64,000 nt of DNA from Lactobacillus sp. ESL0791 (GTDB lineage: Bacteria > Bacillota > Bacilli > Lactobacillales > Lactobacillaceae): assembly GCF_029433255.1 (NCBI RefSeq), contig NZ_JAQTHU010000001.1:2232001-2296000 (forward strand), read 5' to 3'. Every line of letters begins with the position of its first letter. The first letter of the stretch is position 1. The notes under the pieces are model-generated. The model did not search any database and was not told the origin of the DNA. It saw only the letters and a program-made list of their open reading frames with translations. The position numbers and the translations under genes are program-made. This document shows, one piece after another, positions 18,446-27,966 of the stretch.

Positions 18446-19582
18446 CTAGCGGTCAAACAAGGCATTAATATTTAATGATAAAATTCGATCCATTATAACA
18501 AGTTGCGGCCGCGCATACAATTTTGACCCTGATTCGAAAATGCACAGAAGCTGCCCCTTGTAAGCCGCAATCTGCTCCAAATAGGGCGGCAAATCTATTA
18601 CTAACTCGGCATTTTGCTCATTCAAAGCCGACAAGGCGGTAGTTGGAAAAACATACAGCTTAGACGGGCCGCTACCATAAGACTGGCTCAGGAAAATCCG
18701 GTTTTGATAAAAGGCGATCCCCTGAATCTGCTTGTCCATCGAAGTTTCACCGCTTGGATCGGACCAGGAAACAGTCCCGGTAACTGCCTTGATTTCATTG
18801 TTGGTGATTGAACCGCTGTTTTTACCGCCGCGCTTGATCGCATAACTGGCAACTTTGCCCCGGCCGTACATATTGAAAAAACCGACAAACAATTGGTTGT
18901 CAAAATAAGTGACGGTTGAAGCCCGCTCAACCGTCGGAATTTCAATTTGGTACTTATACTCAATCGGCACATGGTGTTTGGCATTGTAATTTTTCAAGGT
19001 CTGCAGGGAAAAGCACATCAATGCTGAATTGCCATTCTTGGAACCGGTAAGCCAAATATTTTGAGCAACTTCATCGTAAGCAATTCCGCCTAAATGCGGC
19101 CGGCCCTGAATCTGCACCGTCTTTAGATATTTACCCGTCTTACTGTCCAAAACATAAATTACCGAGGCATGTTCACGCTGGCCGTCATACGCAGTCAGCA
19201 GAAGGTATTTGCCAGCAACAGCAATTCCCTGCGGCGTCATACTGTCGGCGGTATCAAATTTCTTATTTTTAAAATCATAGCTTTTGGTGCTTTGCAAACC
19301 TGGAACAATCACGTCTTTGCCCACCCAGGTACGCGGCGGCACATAGCGGGAATTCTGTGCAATAAACGAGAAATTCTTTTTCAGGTCTTTTTGATAAGCC
19401 GGATAACTATGCCAGCTGGCATTAATATTGGTGCCGTCTTTAGCTTTGACGAGCCGCGGCCGTGCCTTTTCCAGTTCTTGCCTTTGCCAATAACGGTAGC
19501 CGTAATACGCCGCTGCCCCGATTCCGGCCGCAACCAGAAAGAAAATGATTAAGTGGTAAAGAAATTTGCCGATTTTCTTCAA
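18446..19582 (-). CDS. Membrane-anchored beta-propeller-like extracellular protein
   Basis: 378 residues from a TTG start behind GGAAGGAGC. Residues about 9-28 form an uncleaved signal anchor (IIFFLVAAGIGAAAYYGYRYW). The rest shows repeating blade-like stretches, for example TPQGIAVAGKYLLLTAYDG, ASVIYVLDSKTGKYLKTV and LGGIAYDEVAQNIWLTG, as in NHL/YncE-type propellers. No enzyme motif is visible. It shares a probable operon with the small membrane protein next to the dlt genes. It could be a scaffold or lipoteichoic-acid-related factor; I cannot name a function. Confidence 0.75.
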   Translation of the reverse strand: MKKIGKFLYHLIIFFLVAAGIGAAAYYGYRYWQRQELEKARPRLVKAKDGTNINASWHSYPAYQKDLKKNFSFIAQNSRYVPPRTWVGKDVIVPGLQSTKSYDFKNKKFDTADSMTPQGIAVAGKYLLLTAYDGQREHASVIYVLDSKTGKYLKTVQIQGRPHLGGIAYDEVAQNIWLTGSKNGNSALMCFSLQTLKNYNAKHHVPIEYKYQIEIPTVERASTVTYFDNQLFVGFFNMYGRGKVASYAIKRGGKNSGSITNNEIKAVTGTVSWSDPSGETSMDKQIQGIAFYQNRIFLSQSYGSGPSKLYVFPTTALSALNEQNAELVIDLPPYLEQIAAYKGQLLCIFESGSKLYARPQLVIMDRILSLNINALFDR

Positions 19583-19730
19583 CTTAAATTATGCTCCTTC
19601 CTCAACGCTTTATGCCGTAATTTTTCAAAAAAAGCAATGTAATCCTAAAATTCTTCATACTTTTTTCACAATTAGCAGTTATACTATCCTTATAATGAAT
19701 TAGTCAATTTATCTAGTTTATTATACTCAA

Positions 19731-19853
19731 CTTTTTTGTTTTTCATTGATACTCCTCCAAGTAATGATGAAAATTAAAAACTCGGACTTGAAAAAGTCAA
19801 TTTCATATCTATCCCTTTCAACTCACGTAGGTTACGTGAGTTTTCTTTTCTTT
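19731..19853 (+). ncRNA. Small-RNA-like element A (tandem pair)
   Basis: A short stretch with a TATACT -10-like box just upstream (19722-19727), a C-rich ACTCCTCC single-stranded motif at 19751, and an intrinsic terminator with a 10-bp stem (19820-19829 and 19833-19842) and a U-rich tail. No gene precedes it that would need this terminator. The sequence 19725-19790 resembles element B. The C-rich motif is complementary to Shine-Dalgarno sequences, as in trans-acting RNAs of other Firmicutes. Confidence 0.45.
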
Positions 19854-19970
19854 AACAGTTCTAAAAGCTTTCTTTACCTTTTTATAAGAAATTCGCCACT
19901 CTTAATTCACATTTACCCGATATTATATAAACTGTAGCAAGTTATAAAAGCAACTTGTTACATACTCCCA

Positions 19971-20050
19971 CTTTTTATTTCATTCATTCTTACTCCTTCT
20001 AAAGTAGATGAAAATGAGGCTCGCAAAGTTTGCGGGCCTTTTCCCTTTTT
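19971..20050 (+). ncRNA. Small-RNA-like element B (tandem pair)
   Basis: Similar to element A: CATACTCCC box, T-rich start, TTACTCCTTCT motif at 19990, GATGAAAAT, then a GC-rich terminator hairpin (20018-20038) with a pyrimidine-rich tail. It is again not behind any plus-strand gene. A small hairpin CAAGTT/AACTTG lies just upstream at about 19938-19957. Confidence 0.45.
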
Positions 20051-20067
20051 AAAAAGAAATTATCCGT

Positions 20068-20085
20068 TATCCTAATATTAGGATA
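20068..20085. promoter_or_regulatory. Perfect 18-bp palindrome upstream of cbpB
   Basis: TATCCTAATATTAGGATA is a perfect inverted repeat 18 bases before the cbpB start codon, next to its AAAGGA ribosome binding site. It could be an operator or an RNA hairpin hindering translation. No binding protein is known to me. Confidence 0.5.
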
Positions 20086-20102
20086 CAGAAAGGACACCAT
20101 TT

Positions 20103-20588
20103 ATGTTTTCACGCCCGATTAAGCAGCTCATCCAAGAAAAATCCGGTTCATTCCTTATCCCGGCAAGTAAGATTGCCTTTGTTGAAGAAGACAACCCTCT
20201 TTACCACGCCTTCTTGATTTTGACCAAAATGAAATATTCCAAAATTCCGGTTCTTGACCAGAAGAATCGGGTCGTAGGCCTGCTCAGCCTAGCAATGATT
20301 ACCGACAAAATGCTGGAAACGGACACGATCGCGATTGAACCGTTAAATGAGCTAAAAGTCCGTGATGTCATGCAAACAAAATTTTCTAAAATAAATTTTG
20401 CACAAACAACGCTGGAAACACAACTGCATTTGCTGGTTGACAATGCCTTTCTGCCGGTTGTTAACGATCGAGGCGTTTTTCAGGGCCTGTTGACCCGCCG
20501 GGAATGGATCAAGGCGTTTAATTATGTTGTCCACAACTTTGATGAAAAATACGAAGTTAGAGAAAAGGAATTGGCAAAAGAAAAATAA
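20103..20588 (+). CDS. cbpB: CbpB-type tandem CBS domain protein, c-di-AMP binding
   Basis: 161 residues with two CBS domains (about 20-80 and 85-145), for example SKIPVLDQKNRVVGLLSLAMI and FLPVVNDRGVFQGLLTRREWI. Length and layout match CbpB/DarB (YkuL), which binds cyclic di-AMP in Listeria and Bacillus and, when free, stimulates the (p)ppGpp synthetase. It is a single-gene unit with its own terminator. Confidence 0.85.
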   Translation: MFSRPIKQLIQEKSGSFLIPASKIAFVEEDNPLYHAFLILTKMKYSKIPVLDQKNRVVGLLSLAMITDKMLETDTIAIEPLNELKVRDVMQTKFSKINFAQTTLETQLHLLVDNAFLPVVNDRGVFQGLLTRREWIKAFNYVVHNFDEKYEVREKELAKEK

Positions 20589-20603
20589 GTTTTTTAAAAA
20601 TAA

Positions 20604-20632
20604 CTTGGCGCTCGCAGAGCGCTTTTTTTGTT
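20604..20632 (+). terminator. Intrinsic terminator of cbpB
   Basis: GCGCTC-GCA-GAGCGC hairpin followed by seven T, about 20 bases after the cbpB stop. Confidence 0.9.
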
Positions 20633-20792
20633 TTCTTAAATTGATTTAAAATAGTTAAAAATATTATATGCTTTTTAAAAATAGCGAAAAAGCAATAATT
20701 TATCAACTTCTTAAAATTTTTTATTTTATCTTTTTTTCCTAATGCCGCTAGTACTGACGGCGACTGTCTATACCATTTTGCTAGGCTCTAAC

Positions 20793-20821
20793 TTGACATT
20801 TATAGTTAATTAATATATAAT
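20793..20821 (+). promoter_or_regulatory. Consensus promoter of glnPQ
   Basis: Perfect TTGACA (20793-20798), 17 bases, perfect TATAAT (20816-20821). The start lies near 20828, which rules out the in-frame TTG at 20822 and fixes the glnP start at ATG 20849. Confidence 0.92.
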
Positions 20822-20848
20822 TTGATTTTAATTTTAGGGGTGAAAAAC

Positions 20849-22993
20849 ATGCACAAAAAATTAAAGAAAAGTTTGCTGGGGATTGTGCTCCTCGGAATAA
20901 TGCTGCTTGGCTTTAGTCTGATTCCGGCTAAAGCCAGCACTAAAACCTACGAAATCGGAACTGACGTTACTTATCCGCCATTTGAATTTGCCAACAAAAA
21001 CAATAAGTACATTGGGATCGATATCGATATTATCAATGCGGTTGCCAAAGAAGAGGGTTTCAAGGTCGACACCAAGCAGGTCGGTTTCAACGGCGCCGTC
21101 CAGTCCGTGCAGTCTGGGCAACTAGACGGCATCATTGCCGGAATGACGATTACCAAGGAACGCCAGGCCAAGTTTGACTTCGGGACGCCTTACTTCAAGA
21201 CCGGGGTCGTTATGGCCGTTGCCAAGAACAGCAAGATTACGGGGTTTAAGGATCTAAAAGGCAAACGTGTTGCCATTAAAACAGGAACGGCCGCCGCGCA
21301 ATATGCCACCAGTTTGAAGAAAAAGTATGGCTTCAAGACCGTTACTTTTGATGACACTGATAATATGTACCAGGATGTACTGACGGGCAACTCGGTCGGC
21401 TGTTTTGAAGATCAACCTGTTATGCAGTATGCAATTAACCAGGGAATGAAATTAAAAATTGTGACCAAGCCTGCCAACTCCGGCTGGTATGGTTTCGCCG
21501 TCAAAAAGGGCACCCACAAGGAATTAATCCGTATGTTCAATAAGGGTTTTGCCAAAATTAAGGCAAACGGTACCTACAATAAAATTGTCGGTAAATACTT
21601 GGGAACAGCTGGTGATTCCAAGGTTAAAGGAAAAACTTTTACTATCGGAACCGATGTCACTTTCCCGCCGTTTGAATTTGCCAACGGGCAGAACCAGTAC
21701 GTTGGGATCGACATTGACATCTTAAAGAGTATTGCCGAAGAGCAAGGTTTCAAAGTGGTCATTAAGCCGATGGGCTTCAACGGATCTTTGCAGGCACTGG
21801 AAGCTGGGCAGATTGACGGAATGATCGCCGGAATGTCCGTTACCAAAGACCGGGCAAAGAAAGTTGATTTCTCCAATCCTTACTTCATGTCCGGCGTGGT
21901 CATGGCAACTTCCAGTAAGAGAAATATTACCAGCCTTTCCCAGCTGCGCGGCAAAAAAGTCGCTGTCAAAACGGGCACTGCTGGTGCGCAATATGCCAAC
22001 AGCATCAAGAAAAAGTATGGCTTCAAGACCACAACGTTTGACGATTCAAACAACATGTATCAGGATGTGCTGACCGGCAATTCTGCTGCCTGTTTTGAAG
22101 ATCAGCCCGTTATGCAATATGCCATCAAGAAAGGCAGCAAATTAAGGATTGTCACTAAACCGGTTCTTCGTGCTCCTTATGCATTTGCCGTTAAAAAAGG
22201 GCAAAACGCAGCACTGCTTCAAGCCTTTAACAATGGTTTGAAGGATCTGAAAGACAGCGGCACTTACGATGATATTAGAGCAAAATATTTAGGAACAAAG
22301 GAAGAAAAGAAAGTAGCCGACACCGGTCAAAGTGATGATGATCGCAGTTTCATCGGTCTATTAAAAGAAAATAAAGATGCCCTGCTTTCGGGTTTTGCTG
22401 AAACCATGTGGCTGACAATTGTTTCCATTTTCTTCGCTACCATTTTTGGTATTTTAGTTGGTTTATTGGGCGTAATGCCAAATAAATTCTGCAACAGCAT
22501 TTCTAGCATTTTAATTTACATCTTCCGCGGAATGCCGCTGCTGGTATTGGCATTATTCATCTACACGGGTATTCCAAGCTTAACGGGAGAAAAAATTCCG
22601 GCTTTCGTGGCCGGGACGTTGACACTGACTCTAAATGAAGGGGCGTATATCGCGGCCTTTGTTAAAGGCGGAATCAACGCTGTCGACATTGGACAAATGG
22701 AAGCCGCGCGCTCCTTGGGACTGCCGTTTGGCAAGGCAATGCGCAAGGTAATCCTGCCTCAGGGAATTAAGATCATGATTCCATCATTCATCAACCAGTT
22801 CATCATCACCCTGAAAGATACGTCAATTCTATCAATCATCGGTATTTTGGAATTAACCCAAACTGGTAAAATTATTATCGCGCGCAACCTTGAAGGCTTC
22901 AAAGTTTGGACAATTATCGCCGTGATTTACTTAATCGTAATCACCTTGCTAACGTGGCTGTCGAATTGGGTACAAAAGAGGACAAAGGTATGA
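20849..22993 (+). CDS. glnP: GlnP-type amino acid ABC permease fused to two binding domains
   Basis: 714 residues. Signal peptide (1-30, ends PAKAS), then two tandem SBP_bac_3 domains (about 31-258 and 260-490) that are near copies of each other, with [13 protein letters not shown] and [13 protein letters not shown], then a permease domain from about 510 with [16 protein letters not shown] EAA loop sequence ([17 protein letters not shown]). This is the layout of lactococcal GlnP, which imports glutamine and asparagine; here the ligand is inferred. The ATG at 20849 follows TAGGGGTG. The stop overlaps the glnQ start. Confidence 0.94.
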   Translation: MHKKLKKSLLGIVLLGIMLLGFSLIPAKASTKTYEIGTDVTYPPFEFANKNNKYIGIDIDIINAVAKEEGFKVDTKQVGFNGAVQSVQSGQLDGIIAGMTITKERQAKFDFGTPYFKTGVVMAVAKNSKITGFKDLKGKRVAIKTGTAAAQYATSLKKKYGFKTVTFDDTDNMYQDVLTGNSVGCFEDQPVMQYAINQGMKLKIVTKPANSGWYGFAVKKGTHKELIRMFNKGFAKIKANGTYNKIVGKYLGTAGDSKVKGKTFTIGTDVTFPPFEFANGQNQYVGIDIDILKSIAEEQGFKVVIKPMGFNGSLQALEAGQIDGMIAGMSVTKDRAKKVDFSNPYFMSGVVMATSSKRNITSLSQLRGKKVAVKTGTAGAQYANSIKKKYGFKTTTFDDSNNMYQDVLTGNSAACFEDQPVMQYAIKKGSKLRIVTKPVLRAPYAFAVKKGQNAALLQAFNNGLKDLKDSGTYDDIRAKYLGTKEEKKVADTGQSDDDRSFIGLLKENKDALLSGFAETMWLTIVSIFFATIFGILVGLLGVMPNKFCNSISSILIYIFRGMPLLVLALFIYTGIPSLTGEKIPAFVAGTLTLTLNEGAYIAAFVKGGINAVDIGQMEAARSLGLPFGKAMRKVILPQGIKIMIPSFINQFIITLKDTSILSIIGILELTQTGKIIIARNLEGFKVWTIIAVIYLIVITLLTWLSNWVQKRTKV

Positions 22994-23727
22994 GTGCAAA
23001 AGTAGAAGTTAAAGATCTAGTTAAAAATTTTGGCAGTAATAAAGTATTAAAAGGCATTAACCTAACTGTAGAAAATAATGAGGTGGTCGTGATTATCGGC
23101 CCCTCAGGTTCTGGGAAAAGTACTCTGCTGCGAACATTGAATAAGCTGGAAGAACCAACTTCTGGCGAGGTTATTGTTGACGGAATCAATGTTGCTGATC
23201 CTAAGGTTGACATTAACAAGGTCCGGGAAAACATCGGCATGGTGTTCCAGCACTTCAATTTGTTTAACAATTTGACAGTCGGTGAAAATATTATGCTGGC
23301 TCCCGTTGAATTAAAAAAGGCTGACAAGGAGCAAGCACAAAAGCAAGCCAAAAAAATGCTGGAAACCGTCGGCTTGACTGACAAATTTGATGCAACAGTG
23401 CAGTCATTATCTGGGGGACAACAGCAACGTGTAGCTATTGCGCGGGCCTTGGCAATGAATCCTGATGTCATGCTGTTTGACGAGCCAACCTCAGCACTGG
23501 ATCCCGAAATGGTCGGTGATGTTTTAGCCGTTATGAAAAAATTGGCTAAACACGGAATGACCATGATTGTCGTGACACACGAGATGGGCTTTGCAAAAGA
23601 AGTGGCCGACCGGGTAGTCTTCGTTGATGAGGGGCAAATCTTGGAACAGGGAACCCCTGATGCTATGTTCAATCACCCACAAAACCCGCGTTTACAGGAC
23701 TTTTTGGACAAAGTGCTAAACGTTTAA
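22990..23727 (+). CDS. glnQ: GlnQ-type amino acid ABC transporter ATPase
   Basis: 245 residues. Walker [11 protein letters not shown]-loop MVFQHFNLF, signature LSGGQQQR, Walker [13 protein letters not shown] and switch His in VTHEMGF. It drives uptake by the GlnP fusion. The start ATG at 22990 overlaps the glnP stop (ATGA); an upstream in-frame ATG at 22906 lies inside glnP and lacks a binding site. Confidence 0.95.
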   Translation: MSAKVEVKDLVKNFGSNKVLKGINLTVENNEVVVIIGPSGSGKSTLLRTLNKLEEPTSGEVIVDGINVADPKVDINKVRENIGMVFQHFNLFNNLTVGENIMLAPVELKKADKEQAQKQAKKMLETVGLTDKFDATVQSLSGGQQQRVAIARALAMNPDVMLFDEPTSALDPEMVGDVLAVMKKLAKHGMTMIVVTHEMGFAKEVADRVVFVDEGQILEQGTPDAMFNHPQNPRLQDFLDKVLNV

Positions 23728-23740
23728 TTAAGTAAATTTA

Positions 23741-23773
23741 AAAGCAATCTAGCAAAACTAGGTTGCTTTTTTT
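23741..23773 (+). terminator. Intrinsic terminator of glnPQ
   Basis: AAAGCAATCTAG pairs with CTAGGTTGCTTT around a CAAAA loop, followed by seven or more T. Confidence 0.9.
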
Positions 23774-23784
23774 GACTGCAATTA

Positions 23785-24345
23785 TTAACCATTTGAAGCA
23801 TAACTTTGCAGTATTTCTTTTAATGCTGACGTCATGGATGCACTAATTGGCTTGACTGAGGTTGGTAATTCTTTCCTAAAAATTGCATCCAGCAAAACAC
23901 AGAAGCCGCCAACAGAATAAATAAGAGCATTAGTATCTGCAGTATTTGCAAGCTCTTTGCGCCATGGGACCTTGACCTTGAGCAGCGTTTCAACGATTGT
24001 TTTCATATTACTTGTAATCAGGGACAAGAGCAAATTTTGCTTTACTAGTAATTGGATTGCTTCCCGCTTAGGCCAAATAAAATTTAAAAATAAGTTTGGA
24101 AGTTCAACAACTGTAATTGTTTTCCCTTGCAGGTATTGATAATAAGCTGCTAAATACTGCAAAAACAAGTCATTTAAGATAGCTTCCTTGCTGCCAAAAT
24201 AGCGATAATACGTTCTTCGGGAATAACCCGATTCCTGCGTTAACTGCCTAACCGTAATTTTCGCAAATGGTTCTTTAGCTAACAAAGTCATCAAGGCCTC
24301 AGTAAATGCTCTTTTGGATTGGTTAATAAGCTTTATTCTCGTCAT
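23785..24345 (-). CDS. TetR-family regulator
   Basis: 186 residues from ATG 24345, preceded by AAGGAAGGG; a longer frame to 24483 has no binding site. N-terminal helix-turn-helix: FAKITVRQLTQESGYSRRTYYRYFGSKEAILND (about 25-58), typical TetR. The C-terminal domain is variable. It is divergent from the HXXEE gene across a palindrome, so it probably represses that gene and itself. Confidence 0.88.
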   Translation of the reverse strand: MTRIKLINQSKRAFTEALMTLLAKEPFAKITVRQLTQESGYSRRTYYRYFGSKEAILNDLFLQYLAAYYQYLQGKTITVVELPNLFLNFIWPKREAIQLLVKQNLLLSLITSNMKTIVETLLKVKVPWRKELANTADTNALIYSVGGFCVLLDAIFRKELPTSVKPISASMTSALKEILQSYASNG

Positions 24346-24366
24346 GGCACAATTCCCTTCCTTTTG

Positions 24367-24381
24367 TGGCACATACTGCCA
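24367..24381. promoter_or_regulatory. Probable TetR operator between divergent genes
   Basis: TGGCA-N5-TGCCA inverted repeat, 22 bases before the regulator start and about 60 before the HXXEE gene. Position and symmetry fit a TetR-family operator. Confidence 0.5.
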
Positions 24382-24439
24382 AACTATATATTTTTTAAAC
24401 ATTTTAAAATATACTACAAAACAAAGGGAGAAAAACAAA

Positions 24440-24943
24440 ATGGCTTTTTTAACTTCATATTGGCTTTTACCAATCTTATTCATGCTACACGACTTTGAAG
24501 AACTGATTTTTGTTCAATCATGGCGCAAAACAAATAAAGCAGCAATTCACGGAATTAAACTGTTTGCTGGGATCAAACGCACCGATATTTTGGCGGGCGG
24601 CGTCAGTGAAGAATTCTGCGGCTACCTTGTAGTCGCTTTTGCGGCCTACCAATTCAAGGCCCCGCTATTAGTTGCCGCAGCAACGGTTCCTTACATTTTG
24701 CATTTAATTCTTCATATTATTTTCCCGTTAACTACGCGCAGCTATATTCCGGGATGTGTAACAGCTATTGTTGAATTGCCCCTAGTTTCAGCCTACTTAT
24801 ACGCAATTATTAAACTTACCTTTGCTTCTATAAACCAATGGTTTTTTGCAATTTGCTTGATGACAATTATTTTTGCCAGTAACTTGGTTTTTATCCATTG
24901 GGCAATGAGAAAGATATTAGAGCGACTTGAAGATCATAACTAG
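24440..24943 (+). CDS. HXXEE-domain membrane protein
   Basis: 167 residues. LHDFEELIF at about 16-24 is the HxxEE motif naming the family, and a second histidine pair follows in LHLILHIIFP. About four or five membrane segments. The family is of unknown function; the motif suggests a metal site in the membrane. The start ATG at 24440 has AAAGGGAGAAAAAC before it. Control by the divergent TetR gene is likely. Confidence 0.8.
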   Translation: MAFLTSYWLLPILFMLHDFEELIFVQSWRKTNKAAIHGIKLFAGIKRTDILAGGVSEEFCGYLVVAFAAYQFKAPLLVAAATVPYILHLILHIIFPLTTRSYIPGCVTAIVELPLVSAYLYAIIKLTFASINQWFFAICLMTIIFASNLVFIHWAMRKILERLEDHN

Positions 24944-24979
24944 TTTTAAAAATAGTTAGACAAAATTCCGGTAAATAAA

Positions 24980-25020
24980 AAAACTGCGTACTAACGAATT
25001 TTGTCAATACGCAACTTTTT
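24980..25020. terminator. Bidirectional terminator
   Basis: CTGCGTA and TACGCAA form the outer stem around a long loop. It is flanked by seven A on one side and five T on the other, between the converging HXXEE and XRE genes. Confidence 0.65.
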
Positions 25021-25028
25021 ATCCTCAC

Positions 25029-25769
25029 TTAATCAAACGGCCACCACGGTACTCGCTTGCTGCCTGTTCTAGGCTGTAATCCTTCTGGGCCACCAGTTTG
25101 GCTATATGGCATATATCGACCGACCTGGCCGCGCATCTGCAGCGGGATTTCACTTTTCTTAACCAAACGAATTGCAGCTACATACGACCCCTTATGCATC
25201 ACATAAGCCCAGCGATGCTGCTTATCGTACAAACCCGTATAAAATTTTAGCCATGAACCACCATAAAAAGGATCATCCAAAACATAAGCATCAACCTTTT
25301 GCGGCTCACGTCCCCAGCCTTTTTTCTTAGTACCTTGGAGAATTGTACGGACCTTTTTTACCGCTACCTTTTCCGGTAAGATGGCGTAGCCATACTTAGT
25401 TTCTAAGAACGGATTGAAACGGTCAATCATATCTATCTGCTTTGCCCGGCCAAAGCCCAGCACACAGAGCCATAACAAAATTACGGCAAAAATACTACCA
25501 ATTATTATTAAATAGCGCCGATACTTTTTCTTGTCATTTACATCTGAACTAATTTTCTTAACCATTACGTCATTGTCACCTTTAAGTAAGGTGTCTAGTG
25601 AAACGTCTAAAATATCGCTAAGTTCCACTAGTGTGTCTAAATTCGGATAACTCACAGAATTTTCCCAGCGCGACAATGTCTGCCGGGTCACATGCAATTT
25701 ATCTGCCAATTGTTCCTGCGTTAAATGCAATTCTATTCTTTTTTCACGTAAAATTCGTGCAAGCTCCAT
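25029..25769 (-). CDS. XRE-family regulator with membrane segment
   Basis: 246 residues. N-terminal helix-turn-helix (about 5-60: LHLTQEQLADKLHVTRQTLSRWENSVSYPNLDTL), one membrane helix at about 86-107 (RYLIIIGSIFAVILLWLCVL), and an extracytoplasmic domain of about 135 residues with no family I recognise. The layout suggests a membrane-bound one-component sensor. It is alone between terminator and intergenic region. Its target is unknown; the P-type ATPase next door is transcribed divergently. Confidence 0.8.
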   Translation of the reverse strand: MELARILREKRIELHLTQEQLADKLHVTRQTLSRWENSVSYPNLDTLVELSDILDVSLDTLLKGDNDVMVKKISSDVNDKKKYRRYLIIIGSIFAVILLWLCVLGFGRAKQIDMIDRFNPFLETKYGYAILPEKVAVKKVRTILQGTKKKGWGREPQKVDAYVLDDPFYGGSWLKFYTGLYDKQHRWAYVMHKGSYVAAIRLVKKSEIPLQMRGQVGRYMPYSQTGGPEGLQPRTGSKRVPWWPFD

Positions 25770-26047
25770 TTACACCTTACCGTCCTTTCTAAACAACAAG
25801 TTACCAGCAAATCATATGGAAGTAACGCAATTATCATGTTACATTCAGGAAAAATACGTTTAAATTAAGCCAAATTAATATAAAGATAATTTTAGTATAG
25901 CAAACATCGGGAGAGGAAAAATTATATGTTAAATATTTTTTGCACGCGGTCTTTGCATGCCAATTTAGACCTATTCTAATTTACATTTAAGAAATCAGTG
26001 TTAAAATTAATAGCACAAAGTTACGTTAACTATTAGGAGGAAAACCA

Positions 26048-27916
26048 ATGAATTGGAAACGCCAATGGAAATTTATTGTTGTGTTAATTGCTGGTGCCGT
26101 CGCTTTAATCTGCCAATTTGGCCTGCATACACAGAGTCTCTTTCAAATTGGCAAGCTGCACTTTCCGATTGAAACAATTTTAATTGACATCATTGGTATA
26201 CTAATGGCATTTTCCCTTCTGAGTGAAATTTTTCAGGACTGGAAAACCGGCCGTTACGGCGTTGACATCTTAGCAGTCATTGCCGTTGTTTCCACGATTC
26301 TGATCGGTGACGAATGGGCCGAATGGATGATTTTAGTGATGATGACCGGTGGTGAAACACTTGAAGATTACGCAACTGGTCAAGCCGACAAAGAGCTGCG
26401 CTCTCTCTTAAGCAATTCGCCAACGCTGGCCAACAAACTGGTTAACGGCAAATTGGTTTCAGTTGAAGTGGATGACTTAAAAATCGGCGACCATACGATC
26501 ATCAAGCCGGGCGAACAGGTTCCGGTCGACGGCAAAGTTGTCGACGGAGTTTCCAGTTTTGACCAATCATCCCTGACCGGCGAATCGGTGCCCGTTTCCA
26601 AGCAGCCCGGTGACTTATTAATGTCCGGTTCAATCAACGGCAGCGCTGCTGTTGAAATGGAGGTAACTAAAGAAGCACGCGATTCCGAATATCAAACCAT
26701 CGTTGCCTTGGTCAAATCATCACAGGCTAAACCCGCTAAATTTGTTAAAATGGCTGACCGTTACGCCGTGCCGTTCACCATTATCTCCCTTGTTATTGGG
26801 ATTGCCGCCTGGATTCATTCGGGTAATCCTGTCAACTTCGCCGAAGTGATGGTCGTTGCTTCTCCATGCCCGCTGCTGATTTCCGCACCGGTTGCGCTCG
26901 TTTCCGGTATGAGTTCCATGTCGCGCCACCATATTATTGTCAAATCCGGCCCAACGCTGGAAAAATTAGCTAATGCTAAAACCTTTGCTTTTGATAAAAC
27001 CGGTACTTTAACCGAAAATCAATTGGTTATCGACCAAGTTGTGCCTGCAGCAAACAGCGACTTAAGCCAAGAAAAACTGCAGAGTTACGCCGCCAGCATT
27101 GAACAGCAGTCCAACCATATTATTGCAAATTCCCTAGTTAAAGTTACTGCTAAAAAATTAATCAAACCGTCAGACGACATCAAAGAAATAACCGGAGAAG
27201 GTGTCGAAGGAACCGTTGAAAATCATGCAGTCAAGGTCGGAAAACTTTCCTTTGTTGATCCCAATAATCAAATTACCCGCGTTAATGCAACTGCCGTTTA
27301 TATTTCGCTTGATGGTAAATATGCTGGTTACATCACCTTTAAAGATCAAGTACGACCGGAAACGGCCGGAACTCTAGCTCGTCTGCGTCGTCAAGGGGCC
27401 GAGCATATCATGATGCTGACTGGTGACCATAAAGATGTGGCTGATAAAATTGGTCAGGCTGTCGGGGTTGACGATATTCGCCACGACCTTTTACCAGCTG
27501 AAAAAATTGCTGCTATCAAGAACACACCGAAAGAAAACCGCCCTGTTGTTATGGTCGGTGACGGTGTTAATGACGCGCCTAGTCTGACCGCTGCCGACGT
27601 CGGTATTGCCATGGGGGCTAAGGGGGCATCAGCTGCAAGCGAAAGTGCCGACGCCGTCATCATGGTTAACGACTTGTCCAAGGTTAACGATGCCGTGGCC
27701 ATTTCCAAGCATACAATGAAAGTTGCTAACGTTGATGTGTTGACCGCCATTTCCGTTGTCATCATTATTGAACTAATCGCCTTCACCGGTGTCATTCCAG
27801 CATTCTGGGGTGCTATTATTCAGGAATGCGTTGATATGATGTCCATCAGTTTGGCTTTGCTTGCTAAAACCAAGCCGAAAAATCCAAAACAAACTGGCAT
27901 AATCGCGGAAAAATAA
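26048..27916 (+). CDS. Heavy-metal P1B-type ATPase
   Basis: 622 residues. About two membrane segments before the actuator domain (SLTGESVPVSK), then SPCPL in the metal-binding helix (about 272), the phosphorylated Asp in DKTGTLTE (about 315), GDGVNDAP in the hinge, and two final helices. There is no N-terminal metal-binding domain. SPC replaces the CPC of copper and cadmium pumps, as in P1B-4 type, but the HEGGT motif expected in the last helices is replaced by QECVD. The metal (Zn, Co, Fe or Mn) cannot be fixed. It has a strong AGGAGG site and its own terminator. Confidence 0.9.
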   Translation: MNWKRQWKFIVVLIAGAVALICQFGLHTQSLFQIGKLHFPIETILIDIIGILMAFSLLSEIFQDWKTGRYGVDILAVIAVVSTILIGDEWAEWMILVMMTGGETLEDYATGQADKELRSLLSNSPTLANKLVNGKLVSVEVDDLKIGDHTIIKPGEQVPVDGKVVDGVSSFDQSSLTGESVPVSKQPGDLLMSGSINGSAAVEMEVTKEARDSEYQTIVALVKSSQAKPAKFVKMADRYAVPFTIISLVIGIAAWIHSGNPVNFAEVMVVASPCPLLISAPVALVSGMSSMSRHHIIVKSGPTLEKLANAKTFAFDKTGTLTENQLVIDQVVPAANSDLSQEKLQSYAASIEQQSNHIIANSLVKVTAKKLIKPSDDIKEITGEGVEGTVENHAVKVGKLSFVDPNNQITRVNATAVYISLDGKYAGYITFKDQVRPETAGTLARLRRQGAEHIMMLTGDHKDVADKIGQAVGVDDIRHDLLPAEKIAAIKNTPKENRPVVMVGDGVNDAPSLTAADVGIAMGAKGASAASESADAVIMVNDLSKVNDAVAISKHTMKVANVDVLTAISVVIIIELIAFTGVIPAFWGAIIQECVDMMSISLALLAKTKPKNPKQTGIIAEK

Positions 27917-27926
27917 ATTAATAACA

Positions 27927-27966
27927 AGCAAAAAGTAGCCAAGCTTCACGTCTTAGCTACTTTTTT
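27927..27966. terminator. Bidirectional terminator between ATPase and histidine kinase genes
   Basis: AAAAAGTAGC pairs with GCTACTTTTTT around a partly paired loop; A and T runs serve both converging genes. It overlaps the end of the kinase frame. Confidence 0.8.

Noticed and set aside
19746..19937. 63-codon plus-strand frame
   Set aside because: It runs through the terminator hairpin of the small-RNA-like element, has no ribosome binding site and resembles no protein.
20822..20848. TTG start adding nine residues to GlnP
   Set aside because: It lies upstream of the transcript start set by a perfect promoter, and the ATG at 20849 has the ribosome binding site and a clean signal peptide.
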